Shown one piece after another: positions 54,090 to 64,000 of a stretch of 64,000 nucleotides of DNA. The DNA lies in the NCBI GenBank assembly GCA_950097015.1, contig CATNEN010000001.1:16062501-16126500 (forward strand), written 5' to 3'. Source of the stretch: Macrostomum hystrix. Taxonomy: Eukaryota; Platyhelminthes; Macrostomidae. The position numbers were made by a program, and so were the translations under genes. The notes beneath the pieces were generated by a model. That model saw nothing but the letters and a program-made list of their open reading frames with translations. It ran no database searches and was not told the DNA's origin. How positions within the stretch are numbered: the stretch's first letter is position 1; each line of letters begins with the position of its first letter.

Positions 54090-55265
54090 AAAGAAGATGA
54101 AGGGTTAGGGTGGCTGTGTGAGATGAAGGGTTGGTGTGCAGTGTGAGATGAAGGGTTGGTGTGCAGTGTGAGATGAAGGGTTGGTGTGCAGTGTGAGATG
54201 AAGGGTTGGGGAGGCTGTGTGAGATGAAGGGTTAGGGAGGCAGTGTGAGATGAAGGGTTGGGGTGGCTGTATGAGATGAAGGGTTGGAGAGGCGGTGGGA
54301 GATGAAGGGTTGGGGAGGCAGTGTGAGATGAAGGGTTGGAGAGGCGGTGGGAGATGAAGGGTTGGGGAGGCAGTGTGAGATGAAGGGTTGGGGAGGCAGT
54401 TTGAGATGAAGGGTTGGAGAGGCGGTGGGAGATGAAGGGTTGGGGAGGCAGTGTGAGATGAAGGTTGGGGAGGCAGTTTGAGATGAAGGGTTGGGGAGGC
54501 AGTGGGAGATGAAGGGTTGGCGAGGCAGTTTGAGATGAAGGGTTGGCGAGGCAGTTTGAGATGAAGGGTTGGCGAGGCAGTTTGAGATGAAGGGTTGGTG
54601 TGCAGTGTGAGATGAAGGTTTGGGGAGGCTGTGTGAGATGAAGGGTTAGGGAGGCAGTGTGAGATGAAGGGTTGGGGTGGCTGTGTGAGATGAAGGGTTG
54701 GAGAGGCGGTGGGAGATGAAGGGTTGGGGAGGCAGTGTGAGATGAAGGGTTGGGGAGGCAGTTTGAGATGAAGGTTGGGGAGGCAGTGGGAGATGAAGGG
54801 TTGGCGAGGCAGTTTGAGATGAAGGGTTGGCGAGGCAGTTTGAGATGAAGGGTTGGCGAGGCAGTTTGAGATGAAGGGTTGGTGTGCAGTGTGAGATGAA
54901 GGGTTGGGGAGGCTGTGTGAGATGAAGGGTTGGGGTGGCTGTGTGAGATGAAGGGTTGTGTGCAGTGTCAGATGAAGGGTTGTGTGCAGTGTGAGATGAA
55001 GGGTTGGAGAGGCGGTGGGAGATGAAGTGTTAGGGAGGCAGTGTGAGATGAAGGGTTGGGGAGGCAGTGTGAGATGAAGGGTTGGGGTGGCTGTGTGAGA
55101 TGAAGGGTTGGGTAGGCAGTGGGAGATGAAGGGTTGGCGAGGCAGTGGGAGATGAAGGGTTGGCGAGGCAGTTGGAGATGAAGGGTTGGCGAGGCAGTGG
55201 GAGATGAAGGGTTGGCGAGGCAGTGTGAGATGAAGGGTTGGTGTGCAGTGTGAGATGAAGGGTGG
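54090..55265. repeat. ~26-bp minisatellite upstream of DNAAF6
   Basis: The unit is about GATGAAGGGTTGGGGAGGCA plus GTGTGA, 44-45 copies with length variants. It begins about 75 bp upstream of the DNAAF6 start codon, so it may border the promoter. Confidence 0.93.
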
Positions 55266-55660
55266 GGTGTGGTGTAAGGGATTAAGGATTTCAAAAGGAG
55301 CAAAACGAGGAAATCGGCAAGAAGTAAAATATAAATAAATAGTTTTAATATGTTTGTATAGTTTCAGCTTTAATTTCTTCGGTGCTGGCGCAAACAGTTG
55401 GACAATAAGTCATGTTACTAACAGACAACAGAACATATATCAAATTATCCATATTTTGATTATCCAAAACACTCCAGTCTGCAAATCTCTCAAAATCCTC
55501 CAGAAATCTAAACATAAAATATAAATTTTATTGAAAGCAAGACAAAACTTGTTTTAAATATATGATGCAATAAAATATTGTCAGTTTGAAGTTTGAGAAT
55601 AGATGCAAATCTTTGTGTTTGTACTTTGTGTTTCTGCAATTGAATAATGAGGTCACCGAA
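55266..55660. other. AT-rich spacer
   Basis: No gene or structure recognised. Confidence 0.35.
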
Positions 55661-55664
55661 ATTA

Positions 55665-56035
55665 AGGGCAGAGTTGCGGGGTTGGTCAGGAGTGAGTGTA
55701 CATTGAGGGCAGAAGTTAGGGGTGGGGTTATCAGGAGCGAGTGTACATTGAGGGCAGAAGTTAGGGGTGGGGTTATCAGGAGCGAGTGTACATTGAGGGC
55801 AGAAGTTAGGGGTTGGTCAGGAGCGACTGTACATTGAGGGCAGAAGTTAGGGGTGGGGTTATCAGGAGTGAGTGTACACTGAGGGCAGAAGTTAGGGGTG
55901 GGGTTATCAGGAGCGACGTTACATTAAGGGCAGAAGTTAGGGGTGGGGTTATCAGGAGCGAGTGTACATTGAGGGAAGAAGTTAGGGGTTGGTCAAGAGC
56001 AAGTGTGTACATTGAGGGCAGAAGTTTGTGTTTGG
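55665..56035. repeat. 45-bp minisatellite
   Basis: About 8 copies of a 45-bp unit containing AGTGTACATTGAGGGCAGAA and GGGGTTATCAGGAGC. A related but diverged unit occupies the last intron of the neighbouring acetyltransferase gene (56945-57110). Confidence 0.9.
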
Positions 56036-56507
56036 TGGAGAAGTAGAAAATTGCAGGGTATTATTGCTTGACATAAGTTTTTTAATCAATGCATTTCTTC
56101 ATGGCTTATTAAGTTCATGTTTCAAGTTGCAAACACAGACTTAGCTCGTACAACGATTAGGTGTCGTACAAGAAACTTTAACATATTAATTTGATTTAAC
56201 AGGAAAGAACAAGATGATAGAATAACGAAGAAGGGATTGTGAAAGCGAAAATTGAATTACTTTAAAAAGCATATTTTCGGATACAAAATTCGTATCTACT
56301 GTAAAATACAAACTGAAAAAGCTCAAGTTAAATACTCTGCCAAATTTAATAGACACTGGCTATAGACAATGGGTAAAATTTCGAGATGAGGGAATAATAA
56401 AAAAAAACCGGAACATAAAAAATTAGAACAAAAGTTTGATAACGACTAAAGACAAAGCCACTAAACTAAAACAATTTTTTGTTAGAATCGACAAAAAACA
56501 AACGAAG
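56036..56507. other. 3' flank of the acetyltransferase gene
   Basis: AT-rich unique sequence; no gene recognised. Confidence 0.35.
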
Positions 56508-58435
56508 TCAAATTGCGCGACACAGAGCTGATCGGTACTGGTCTCTGGTCAGTCTCAGAAAATGAAATCCCTGCTCTCCGTTAGTAATGTCAACGAATCC
56601 GTAGTGGCGGTAAACATCAAAGGCGGAAGAGTTCCAGGCCAAATAGCACAGGCTCATGAAATGACAGCCGCGAGTCAGGGCGTCCTTAGCAACAGCGGAG
56701 AACAGAGCGCTGCAGACGCCTTTGCCGCGATGATCTGGCTTCACAAACACGTCTTCCAGGCAGACTCCCCTGCCGCTGTGCCAGAATTCGTCGAATGCCA
56801 GGCCGTAGCCAATAGTGACGACTTCGTTTAGGCTGTTCGTCGACTCGGCTATTAATACTTTAGCGAAGCGTCTTTCGCCAAAGATATCGCGACGAAGTTG
56901 ATCTTCATTGATGCGAACCTGAGTGAACATTTTGGGGTAGAGAGTTAGGTTAGTCGGGACTGTGTGTACATTTGGGGGTAGAGAGTTAGGGGTTGATCAG
57001 GAGTGAGTGTACATTTGGGGGTAGAGATTTAGGGGTTGGTCGGGAGTGAGTGCACATCTGGGGGTAGAGATTTAGGGGTTGGTCGGGAGTGTGTACATTC
57101 GGGGTTTATATTTAGAGAATGTTTCCGCACAGACCTGATCACTGAGCTTCTCAAACTCCGCCAAGCTTCTGATCATGGATATGACTTCAGCACAGTCGGC
57201 TTCGCTGCCTGGCCGAATTGAGATGCCGCTGTTGGGCTGCCGATCGGCCAGCTTCCGAAGGCCGTCTTCGTCGAGTCTGTGGACAAATTGAACAACAATC
57301 AATAGAAGTTCAATGTATTGGGTCTGCGACTAGGATTCTGTGGGATTCGGCATTCCAATTCGATTGGATTTTAATTTTTACTTCGACGGGATTTGGACTT
57401 TCAGAGCAGTATACGGGTATAAAAAGTACCGAGATAGAATTAAGACTAACGAATCACCTGGCAAAGTGCCAGTCTTCAGTCTTGGTCAAGTCCTGAAATC
57501 CCAGATGAACTAGCTGTTCGTAAACTGAGCTATCTGAGGCTGGGTGCAGCAGCTCGATTCGTTGCAAGTCTTCATCGTCCAGGGTCCGATCAATGACAGA
57601 CCTGAGCAGGCTGACAATCAGGTGCTGGTTGGACTGCAGGCTGCTGTCGCACTGAACCGCGCCAAGCCTAACACGGCCGCCAACCCACGTGGAGTAGGTC
57701 GGGTAGAATATGATGCAGCCTAGAATAGAGTGCTCAGCCTCCGGCACCGCTTTGAGGCTGGAAACCTGGCGGAGAGGGACAGCGCTGTGTTACGTCACCT
57801 GTTTCGTGTCTGTTGGTCATTCGTTACACCTGGGAAACCTGTAATCTGTTGGTCATTCGTTACACCTGGCAAACCTGTAATCTGTTGGTCATTCGTTACG
57901 CCTGGGAAACCTGTAATCTGTTGGTCATTCGTTACACCTGGGAAACCTGTAATCTGTTGGTCATTCGTTACGCCTGGGAAACCTGTAATCTGTTGGTCAT
58001 TCGTTACGCTTGGGAAACCTGTAATCTGTTGGTCATTCGTTACACATGGGAAACCTGTAATCTGTTCGTCATTCATTACACCTGGGAAACCTGTAATCTG
58101 TTGGTCATTCGTTACAAATGGGAAGTCTGTAATCTGTTGGTCATTCGTTACAAATGGGAAACCTGTAATCTGTTGGTCATCCATCCTTCAATTTCGCCGA
58201 TCCCTCACTAGCAACCAACCTGCAGACTGGTCCAATCCTGTCCAACATTCATTAGCTCATCAGCGCTAGCCACAGCAGCTACCTCACAGTGTGAGTCGCT
58301 ATCAGACAGTTTGAGTTGCTGGCAATACTGCACCAGCAATTTGTGCAATTGTTCGGCGGTTTCAGTTCCATCTGTGTTCTGGTCACTATTAGATGTCATA
58401 CGACCCAGAGCTGATACGGCTAGTTGGTATGACAT
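56508..58435 (-). CDS. Tandem-GNAT acetyltransferase, SSAT-like
   Basis: Four exons, 58435-58220, 57765-57458, 57276-57135 and 56918-56508, join in phases 0, 2 and 0 to 358 aa. The C-terminal half is a complete GNAT fold like spermidine/spermine or thialysine N-acetyltransferase: ISIRPGSEADCAEVISMI, IRSLAEFEKLSDQV, GRGVCLEDVFV, the acetyl-CoA loop DHRGKGVCSALF and NSSAFDVYRHYGF. The N-terminal half repeats the same order (AEHSILGCIIFYPTYSTW, IELLHPASDSSVYEQLVHLGF, EDWHFA) but has SLQSNQHLIV where the RxxGxG loop should be. It looks like a degenerate, probably non-catalytic copy. The substrate would be a polyamine or small amine; this is inferred from the family. The start at 58435 is the first good ATG after a weak upstream acceptor (about 58505), so an additional 5' exon is possible. 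Confidence 0.78.
56945..57110. repeat. Diverged ~45-50-bp repeat forming the last intron
   Basis: Three to four units containing GGGGGTAGAGATTTAGGGGT and GGTCGGGAGTGAGTGTACAT. The 3' splice site of the intron (minus strand CTACCCCAAAATGTTCACTCAG, split at 56919) is itself a variant of the unit's CTACCCCCAAATGTACACTC segment. Confidence 0.85.
57803..58185. repeat. 36-bp minisatellite in the first intron of the tandem-GNAT gene
   Basis: About 10.5 copies of a 36-bp unit containing TTGGTCATTCGTTACACCTG and GGAAACCTGTAATC. On the minus strand each unit contains CAGGTTTCCCAG, close to the junction CAG^GTTTCCAG that starts exon 2. Confidence 0.95.
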
Positions 58436-58589
58436 GGCTGTAACTTTCGTGAACTCTCGTTGACTTCCAGATGTCGAAATTAAACCAGGACTGATAATTT
58501 TTGCTGAAAAATAAATTTGAGATTTGTTAAGCCTACAAAGCACTATATGCAGGGCATTAATTTAGACAGTGTTTAGAGCCCCTGGAAGG

Positions 58590-59365
58590 TGACTGGCACA
58601 ATTCACTGGCACAGATGGTCTGGGGAACTGGCACAGATGGTCTGGGGAACTGGCACAGATGGTCTGGGGAACTGGCACAGATGGTCTGGGGAACTGGCAC
58701 AGATGGTCTGGGGAACTGGCACAGATGGTCTGGGGAACTGGCACAGATGGTCTGGGGAACTGGCACAGATGGTCTGGGGAACTGGCACATGTGGTCTGGG
58801 GAACTGGCACATGTGGTCTGGGGAACTGGCACAGATGGTCTGGTGAACTGGCACAGATGGTCTGGGGAACCGGCAGAGATGGTCTGGGGAACTGGCACAG
58901 ATGGTCTGGGGAACTGGCACAGATGGTCTGGGGAACTGGCACAGATGGTCTGGGGAACTGGCACAGATGGTCTGGGGAACTGGCACATGTGGTCTGGGGA
59001 ACTGGCACATGTGGTCTGGGGAACTGGCACAGATGGTCTGGTGAACTGGCACAGATGGTCTGGGGAACCGGCAGAGATGGTCTGGGGAACCGGCAGAGAT
59101 GGTCTGGGGAACTGGCACAGATGGTCTGGGGAACTGGCACAGATGGTCTGGGGAACTGGCACAGATGGTCTGGGGAACTGGCACAGATGGTCTGTGGAAC
59201 TGGCACAGATGGTCTGGGGAACTGGCACTGATGGTCTGGGGAACTGGCACTGATGGTCTGGGGAACTGGCACAGATGGTCTGGGGAACTGGCACAGATGG
59301 TCTGGGGAACTGGCACAGATGGTCTGGGGAACTGGCACAGATGGTCTGGGGAACTGGCACACCCC
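58590..59365. repeat. 22-bp minisatellite, about 35 copies
   Basis: Unit GGTCTGGGGAACTGGCACAG plus AT, with an internally duplicated block of variants (ACATGTGG, GGTGAACT, CGGCAGAG) repeating at about 240-bp spacing. Frames up to 311 codons are open on both strands. Confidence 0.95.
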
Positions 59366-59799
59366 ACTAGTGACTAATAATGGGATGAAATAATAAATGC
59401 AGGCACAAAGTATTTGAGAAAGTAATTTCCAGCTATTTCGCTTGTATATGCATATCTGGGTATAAAATGTAGCTAAAAGGACATTGTACAAGTGCAAAAC
59501 AAAACAAACAAAAAGTATTTAATCAGAAAGATACATCTGAAGCACAAGGCAAACGATAGTTTTGGACGGAATTCCTCACAGCATAAGTACACTGTAATGC
59601 ATTTGGAGCAGAAAATAACTAACTACACATAACTATTTAGAACAGCTGCAGAATCTCACTATCTTATTATAATCAAAGAAATTTATCAACATCGAATGTT
59701 AAAAAGAATTTCGATTTCTGAAACTAAGCCTTCTTATTCAGAAAAGAGCGCTTTAGAAAACAAACTGACCTATGACTGACCTAAGACCCAGACGCAGAC
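59366..59799. other. AT-rich spacer
   Basis: No gene recognised. Confidence 0.35.
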
Positions 59800-60355
59800 C
59801 TATACAAAGACTAATACAAAGACGCAGACACAGACAAATTCACTGACTTAATAGACAGACCAATACTCAAACCAATACACAGACAAATACAAAGACCAAT
59901 ACACAGATCAATACAAAGACCAATACACAGACCAATACAAAGACTAATACACAGACTTAATAGACAGACCAATACTCAAACCAATACACAGACCAATACA
60001 AAGACCAATACACAGATCAATACAAAGACCAATACACAGACCAATACACAGATCAATACAAAGACTAATACACAGACTTAATAGACAGACCAATACTCAA
60101 ACCAATACAAAGACCAATACAAAGACCAATACACAGACCAATACACAGACCAATACAAAGACCAATACACAGACCAATACAAAGACCAATACAAAGACCA
60201 ATACACAGACCAATACAAAGACCAATACACAGACCAATACACAGACCAATACAAAGACCAATACACAGACCAATACAAAGACCAATACAAAGACCAATAC
60301 ACAGACCAATACAAAGGCCAATACAAAGACTAATACACAGACTTAATAGACAGAC
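59800..60355. repeat. 12-bp (AGACCAATACAA/AGACCAATACAC) minisatellite
   Basis: Alternating 12-bp units with CA/AA variants and a longer block (TAGACAGACCAATACTCAAA) recurring at about 105-125-bp intervals. It ends about 85 bp downstream of the UBXN11 stop. Confidence 0.95.
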
Positions 60356-60438
60356 TTAATTAACCGACCAACTCAAGGACTCATGGAAGTTAGTGTGTTC
60401 ATAACCAATGAGTGAGCAGCAGAACTCAAAGTCGTGTG

Positions 60439-62614
60439 CTACTTGGGTTTCTGCTTAACCAGCATCAGTGTGGCATTGGGAGCCAGTCCGCTCTGTTCCA
60501 CGGTAGCATTAGCCGTTGCCTTGTCGCCTTCTTTCAGAGTCGACCTAGGATAGGCATTGACTAAGGCGAACTCGTCAGCTGACTTGAGAGCGCCGCGGTC
60601 ACGCAACAGGTGAAACAGGGTGTCTATCGTTGCATCGAAAGGCAAGCGGATCATAAAGGTGCCACCGATGCCACCGCTATCGCCAAGATTGGAGGCGCGA
60701 ATCTTGACCGACGCAACGCGATCAACTGGCGTATCGCCGGCTGCGTCAATCAGCACTGTGGACTGCTGACGACTCGGCTGCGACCCCTGCAGCGTCTGAG
60801 CCACCGATTGACGAATGTCAACAACCTGGCCCGATCTGGCCACGACGGACGCGGGCAAGCGGGACAGAAACTGCTTGCGCTTCTGGTCATCATCCACAAC
60901 CCCACCCAGCACCCGACCCTGGCCAGCGAATCTGGCAGCCCCGGCGGGCAAGCTGGCGTCGAACTGAACTTCCCTCCGATCGGTGACTAGAAAAGCGACG
61001 CCGTCGGGGTATCGAGCCTGCAATTCGGCCGGGAAATAGCCGTCAAGTATGTCGGCGACAAACTGGCGCGTGTTGGGCTCGCTGTAGGATCGAAACGGCC
61101 CGTCCCACAGAGCCAGACCGTTGGCGTAAATGCACAATGGGATTGACGACTCAGACTGGCGGGCCAGTGTAGCGCCCGTGTCAGTTTTGGTCACTTTTAA
61201 CTCATCCTCGCCAAATAGACGATTGAGTTCAACGATGCATTCCAGGAATCGGTTGAAGAAACTCGGTCCTATTTCGATTCCGGCGCCGGATGAGTCCTCG
61301 GCTGTTGATTCCTCCGGCCTCCAGAATCTATCGGGATCCCAGCCCCAGGCCTCGTCGCCGCTGTCACCATCGTCCTCTTCGCCAACCCAAATCAGGCCGT
61401 AGTCGGCAAGGAAGTTCTCCATTTCGTGCACCTGCTTCTGCAGCTCTCGGCAGCGCGAGCGAAGCGAGTCAACTTCGCGAGAGCCGCCGTTGGCAGCCGC
61501 TGAAGCTGTGGTCAGTAGGCGAACCTGAATTCGGGAATTAAAGCTTTCTAGGCACACAAGCACTTTAGGCATTTTGACACTAGAGCGCATGTACAATTGT
61601 ACCGATGCTTTATTGCGAGGCAGTGCAAGATGGGTGGTTTAAACCCGCCACACTGTCATTAAACCAGAAGGGTGGTTCTGGCTCTCTCCTGGCCCCACAG
61701 GGACAGATGGGCGGGCAGCCAGAACTGTCGACAATTCCGTGCCGCAGTTATGCGCCCCGTCTCACAGGCTTAGGAACATCCTTCTGAGCCAAAACCGGAA
61801 GGAAATCCGCGCCCTCGCCATGACCCTCATGCTGAGCACTTTGTGTGTCACCGCCCTTTCTTTAACAGAGACCGGCTACGCTACCTCGGGCCCAACCCGT
61901 CTATGGACGATAACAGAGCCCAGCCCGACAGCATTCCACGGCAGTTGTAATCAATTATTCTGAGGGATCAAATTTGTGTGATTATATAAGGCTTCACACC
62001 AGCAATCAAACAGCTCCAACCTTGTCTTCCAGGACGTCGATTCGACGCTGCCGCCTGCTGATCTCTTCCCGCTGCTCCTTGCACAGTCGCTCCAGTGCGG
62101 CCACCCGGCTAACAGCGCTGGCCAGCAATGCTGCATCAGTGTGGCTACTGTTAGTAGTACTGCTATTGCCGATGCCTGCCCTAGCGCTTGGCGGTCGATC
62201 GCTGCCCCTGCTGCCCATTGTTGTTTCGCGTTGTTGGCGAAATCTAGACGGTACTGGGAGGGGAGCTCGGTGTTTTTGCTGTTGCTGCTGTTGTTGCTCC
62301 TGTTTTTGTCGATCTAATCGCAAACGACGCAAAACTTCATCGTCGAGAACTTCATTAGCTAGTCGGACCAATTCTGAGTCGTCATCGTCAGGCAGTTGAT
62401 GCAGTTGGTCTCCGGTGTCCCCGGCAATGTCAACTGACTCAGGCGACAGCGGCGACATTGGCGGCAGACGAGGCGAAGATCGTTTCGAAGCAGCACCGCT
62501 GGCAGCATCCGTAGCCGAGCTTCGATTCGCCGCCTTATCACTGGTATTGCCAGGACTTGAAGCTTTGAATGGAACACGCCGAGACTTATTCAAAGACGAC
62601 ATTGGACCGCTCAT
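60439..62614 (-). CDS. UBXN11: UBX domain-containing protein 11
   Basis: Two exons, 62614-62021 and 61524-60439, joined phase 0 (AAG^GTTGGA donor; TTCAG^GTTCGC acceptor), give 559 aa, near the human 520. Exon 1 starts MSGPMSSLNKSRRVPFK, closely like the family N-terminus. It ends in a coiled coil (VSRVAALERLCKEQREEI, RRIDVLEDK). Exon 2 continues the coiled coil (LRSRCRELQKQVHEMENFL) and then ADYGLIWVGEE. A SEP domain spans about residues 326-403 (YANGLALWDGPFRSY, DILDGYFPAELQARYPDGV), followed by a linker (KQFLSRLPASVVARSGQVV). The C-terminal UBX ubiquitin fold is at about 480-559 (MIRLPFDATIDTLFHLLRD). SEP-UBX proteins are p97/VCP cofactors; UBXN11 (Socius) has been linked to Rho-family Rnd GTPases and actin. 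The 496-bp intron has no minisatellite, unlike neighbouring genes. Confidence 0.92.
61525..62020. other. UBXN11 intron
   Basis: Unique sequence without tandem repeat. No nested gene is seen. Confidence 0.6.
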
Positions 62615-62980
62615 TTCTGCATTCGGTATTTGTTGAACTGCAATAAGTTCATTGTTGATTGTCAGTTCTGTTTAGTTTCACATTTCATAATTTGCGGTCT
62701 AATGTACATTATTTTATCATAAAAAAGAACGATAATCCATTGATAATATAAAAAAATAACTGCAGGAGGGCAGATGGCGACACTAGACCCGCAGCAATTC
62801 TGCCTATTTCGCTGGCTCCTGAGCACACACGCACACAGATACTGTACGCAGGCACACGCTCACACAGGCGTGTACATCTGCCCTGACTTTCTCATCGTCA
62901 GGCAGTGTACACTTCACTGTGCCGTGGAGGTTGGCCCTCAAGGGCGTAAACTGCACGACAAGCCCCCAAGCCTTCTCTCC
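62615..62980. other. Upstream region of UBXN11
   Basis: An AT-rich segment next to the start codon is a likely promoter/5' UTR. CACACA-rich sequence is at 62824-62870. No gene recognised. Confidence 0.3.
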
Positions 62981-62984
62981 GCGG

Positions 62985-63215
62985 CTGCGCCCCAAATAAA
63001 TGTGGCCTCGCCGTGGAATCGAACACCGCTCTGCCCAAACGATAAGCCACAACCATCTATAATCAGCCCAACTAATGCTGGTAGGAATTTAACGGCTCTG
63101 TAAATCGAAGCAATGCAGAGTTAAGTGTCTTGCTAAAGGACACAAATTTGTTCCATTGGAGCTCGGAATCGAACCCCCCGACCTTAAAGTCATGAGTCTG
63201 ACGCTCGAAACGCCT
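62985..63215 (-). mobile_element. tRNA-derived SINE remnant(s) with conserved central domain
   Basis: On the minus strand 63215-63160 resembles a tRNA 3' half with the B box GGGTTCGATTCC. It is followed by GTGTCCTTTAGCAAGACACTTAACTC split over 63150-63115, the same type of central segment as in the SINE at 3480-3768. A second B-box-like GTGTTCGATTCCACGG occurs near 63015-63030, so two partial copies may be joined. It is old and degraded. Confidence 0.5.
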
Positions 63216-63416
63216 AGAAAATGATAGCGATATAAAAAATAATAAAACTGACAAAATTGTTGATGTAGAGCTCTGTAACTATTTTCTTCATCAATTATCT
63301 ATATATTTACATTCGTAATAAACAAATGATTAACAACTGATAGCATTGCGTACAGTGAAGTGAGCTGGAAATTCGGCAGACTGAATAGATGCCAAACCAA
63401 TGCGTCACAGAACAGC
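63216..63416. other. 3' flank of unknown coiled-coil gene
   Basis: Short AT-rich stretch with no recognised feature. Confidence 0.3.
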
Positions 63417-63870
63417 TTAGGCCGAATCATCTAGCAAGCCAGCCTCGGCCAGTACACCCGTCATGTGATCATCGATAGCGGCCTGCAGACTGAGCAGTCG
63501 TTCGGCGATGGCCGCCCTGCTAGCAGGCGTGTGCGGGCCAGCTTGGGCGAATCGGTTCTTCCATTGGCTGATAGCCGCACTGGCAGCGTCGAATGCGGCC
63601 TCGGTGGCTGCAATCTGGTCACGAAGCGCCTGCTGCTCGAGCTCCAGCTCTGCCGCGGTTGAGCTACCAGTCGCCAAGAAGCGAATCTGTTCCAGGCGCT
63701 CCAGGGTGCTCAGCTTCAGCTTCATCGCCAGCCTAGCCTGCTCAGTCGAGTGCTGGTCGCGCAGAGCTGCTTCGGCGCTAGAGTCCAACTGGATGTTGCA
63801 ATTTTCCTGCGCGCATTTGCGACACAACCGTTTGGCTGGCGTTGGCGACAGTGACATTGCCGATTGAAAT
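63417..63870 (-). CDS. Last exon of an unknown alpha-helical protein
   Basis: A good acceptor (CATTGTCAG at 63871) opens an exon in phase 2 that runs to a stop at 63417, about 150 codons. An internal Met at 63857 could be a start, but the splice site suggests more exons to the right of the window. The protein has a possible zinc-type LCRKCAQENC and long alanine-, glutamine- and leucine-rich amphipathic helices (ARLAMKLKLSTLERLEQI, ELELEQQALRDQI), then SRAAIAERLLSLQAAI. The composition suggests a coiled-coil scaffold or axonemal-type protein; I do not recognise the family. The downstream flank is UBXN11's upstream region. Confidence 0.5.
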
Positions 63871-63899
63871 CTGACAATGAAAAAGTCAGGGCTGATGTT

Positions 63900-64000
63900 C
63901 TACACACCTCAGGCAGAGTTCTAAGAATCTGATGGGTCAGGCAGAGTTCTAAGAGTCTGATGGGTCAGGCAGAGTTCTAAGAGTCTGATGGGTCAGGCAG
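63900..64000. repeat. 28-bp minisatellite at the window edge
   Basis: At least three copies of a 28-bp unit containing GTTCTAAGAGTCTGATGGGT; the array runs past the window. It starts about 30 bp upstream of the splice acceptor of the coiled-coil exon, so it is probably intronic. Confidence 0.9.

Noticed and set aside
58557..59497. Several 190-311-codon frames on both strands
   Set aside because: All derive from the 22-bp minisatellite and are mirror images of the repeat.

Overview
The window looks like nuclear DNA of an invertebrate animal. Host genes are split by canonical GT-AG introns and include a dissatisfaction/tailless-type nuclear receptor, the ciliary dynein assembly factor DNAAF6 (PIH1D3), a Noc2/rabphilin-like Rab effector and UBXN11. 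tRNA-derived SINEs, hAT elements and Ty3/Gypsy-type retroelements are also present. A lophotrochozoan, possibly a flatworm, is my inference; nothing here fixes the species. All assignments come from reading translations and motifs, not from searches.

Left part (1-26 kb) is mostly mobile DNA. After a partial host exon (1-251, minus) come AT-rich DNA, a tandem SINE pair and a second SINE. Next is a 5'-truncated Ty3/Gypsy element with an intact pol and one 3' LTR (about 5.06-8.48 kb, plus). It is followed by a second, opposite-strand Gypsy-like element (9.8-18.7 kb) in which an envelope-like glycoprotein lies between the nucleocapsid zinc knuckles and the protease. The gag of that element is broken by a 635-bp solo-LTR-like insert with a 4-bp target duplication. 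A 423-bp direct repeat (3944-4366 and 19957-20379) brackets both elements. The right copy runs into a decayed TNP2-type transposase, followed by a decayed acidic ORF and a BEN-domain gene (20.4-26.2 kb).

Middle part (26-37 kb) has no recognisable host gene. It holds a TCCGG-rich repeat block, a 1.3-kb inverted-repeat element, three hAT-type elements (two with exact 8-bp target duplications) and several minisatellites, one of them inside a hAT MITE.

Right part (37.6-64 kb) carries host genes, all on the minus strand: the NR2E receptor (5 coding exons, 37.6-46.3 kb), DNAAF6 (2 exons, 50.0-54.0 kb) with a same-strand Noc2-like gene inside its intron, a tandem-GNAT SSAT-like acetyltransferase (4 exons, 56.5-58.4 kb), UBXN11 (2 exons, 60.4-62.6 kb) and the end of an unknown coiled-coil gene (63.4-63.9 kb). 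The joins rest on splice sites, matching intron phases and family resemblance. Most introns and intergenic spaces consist largely of minisatellites, each with its own unit of 8-45 bp. Many of these arrays stay open in several frames and mimic long proteins; I do not treat those as genes.
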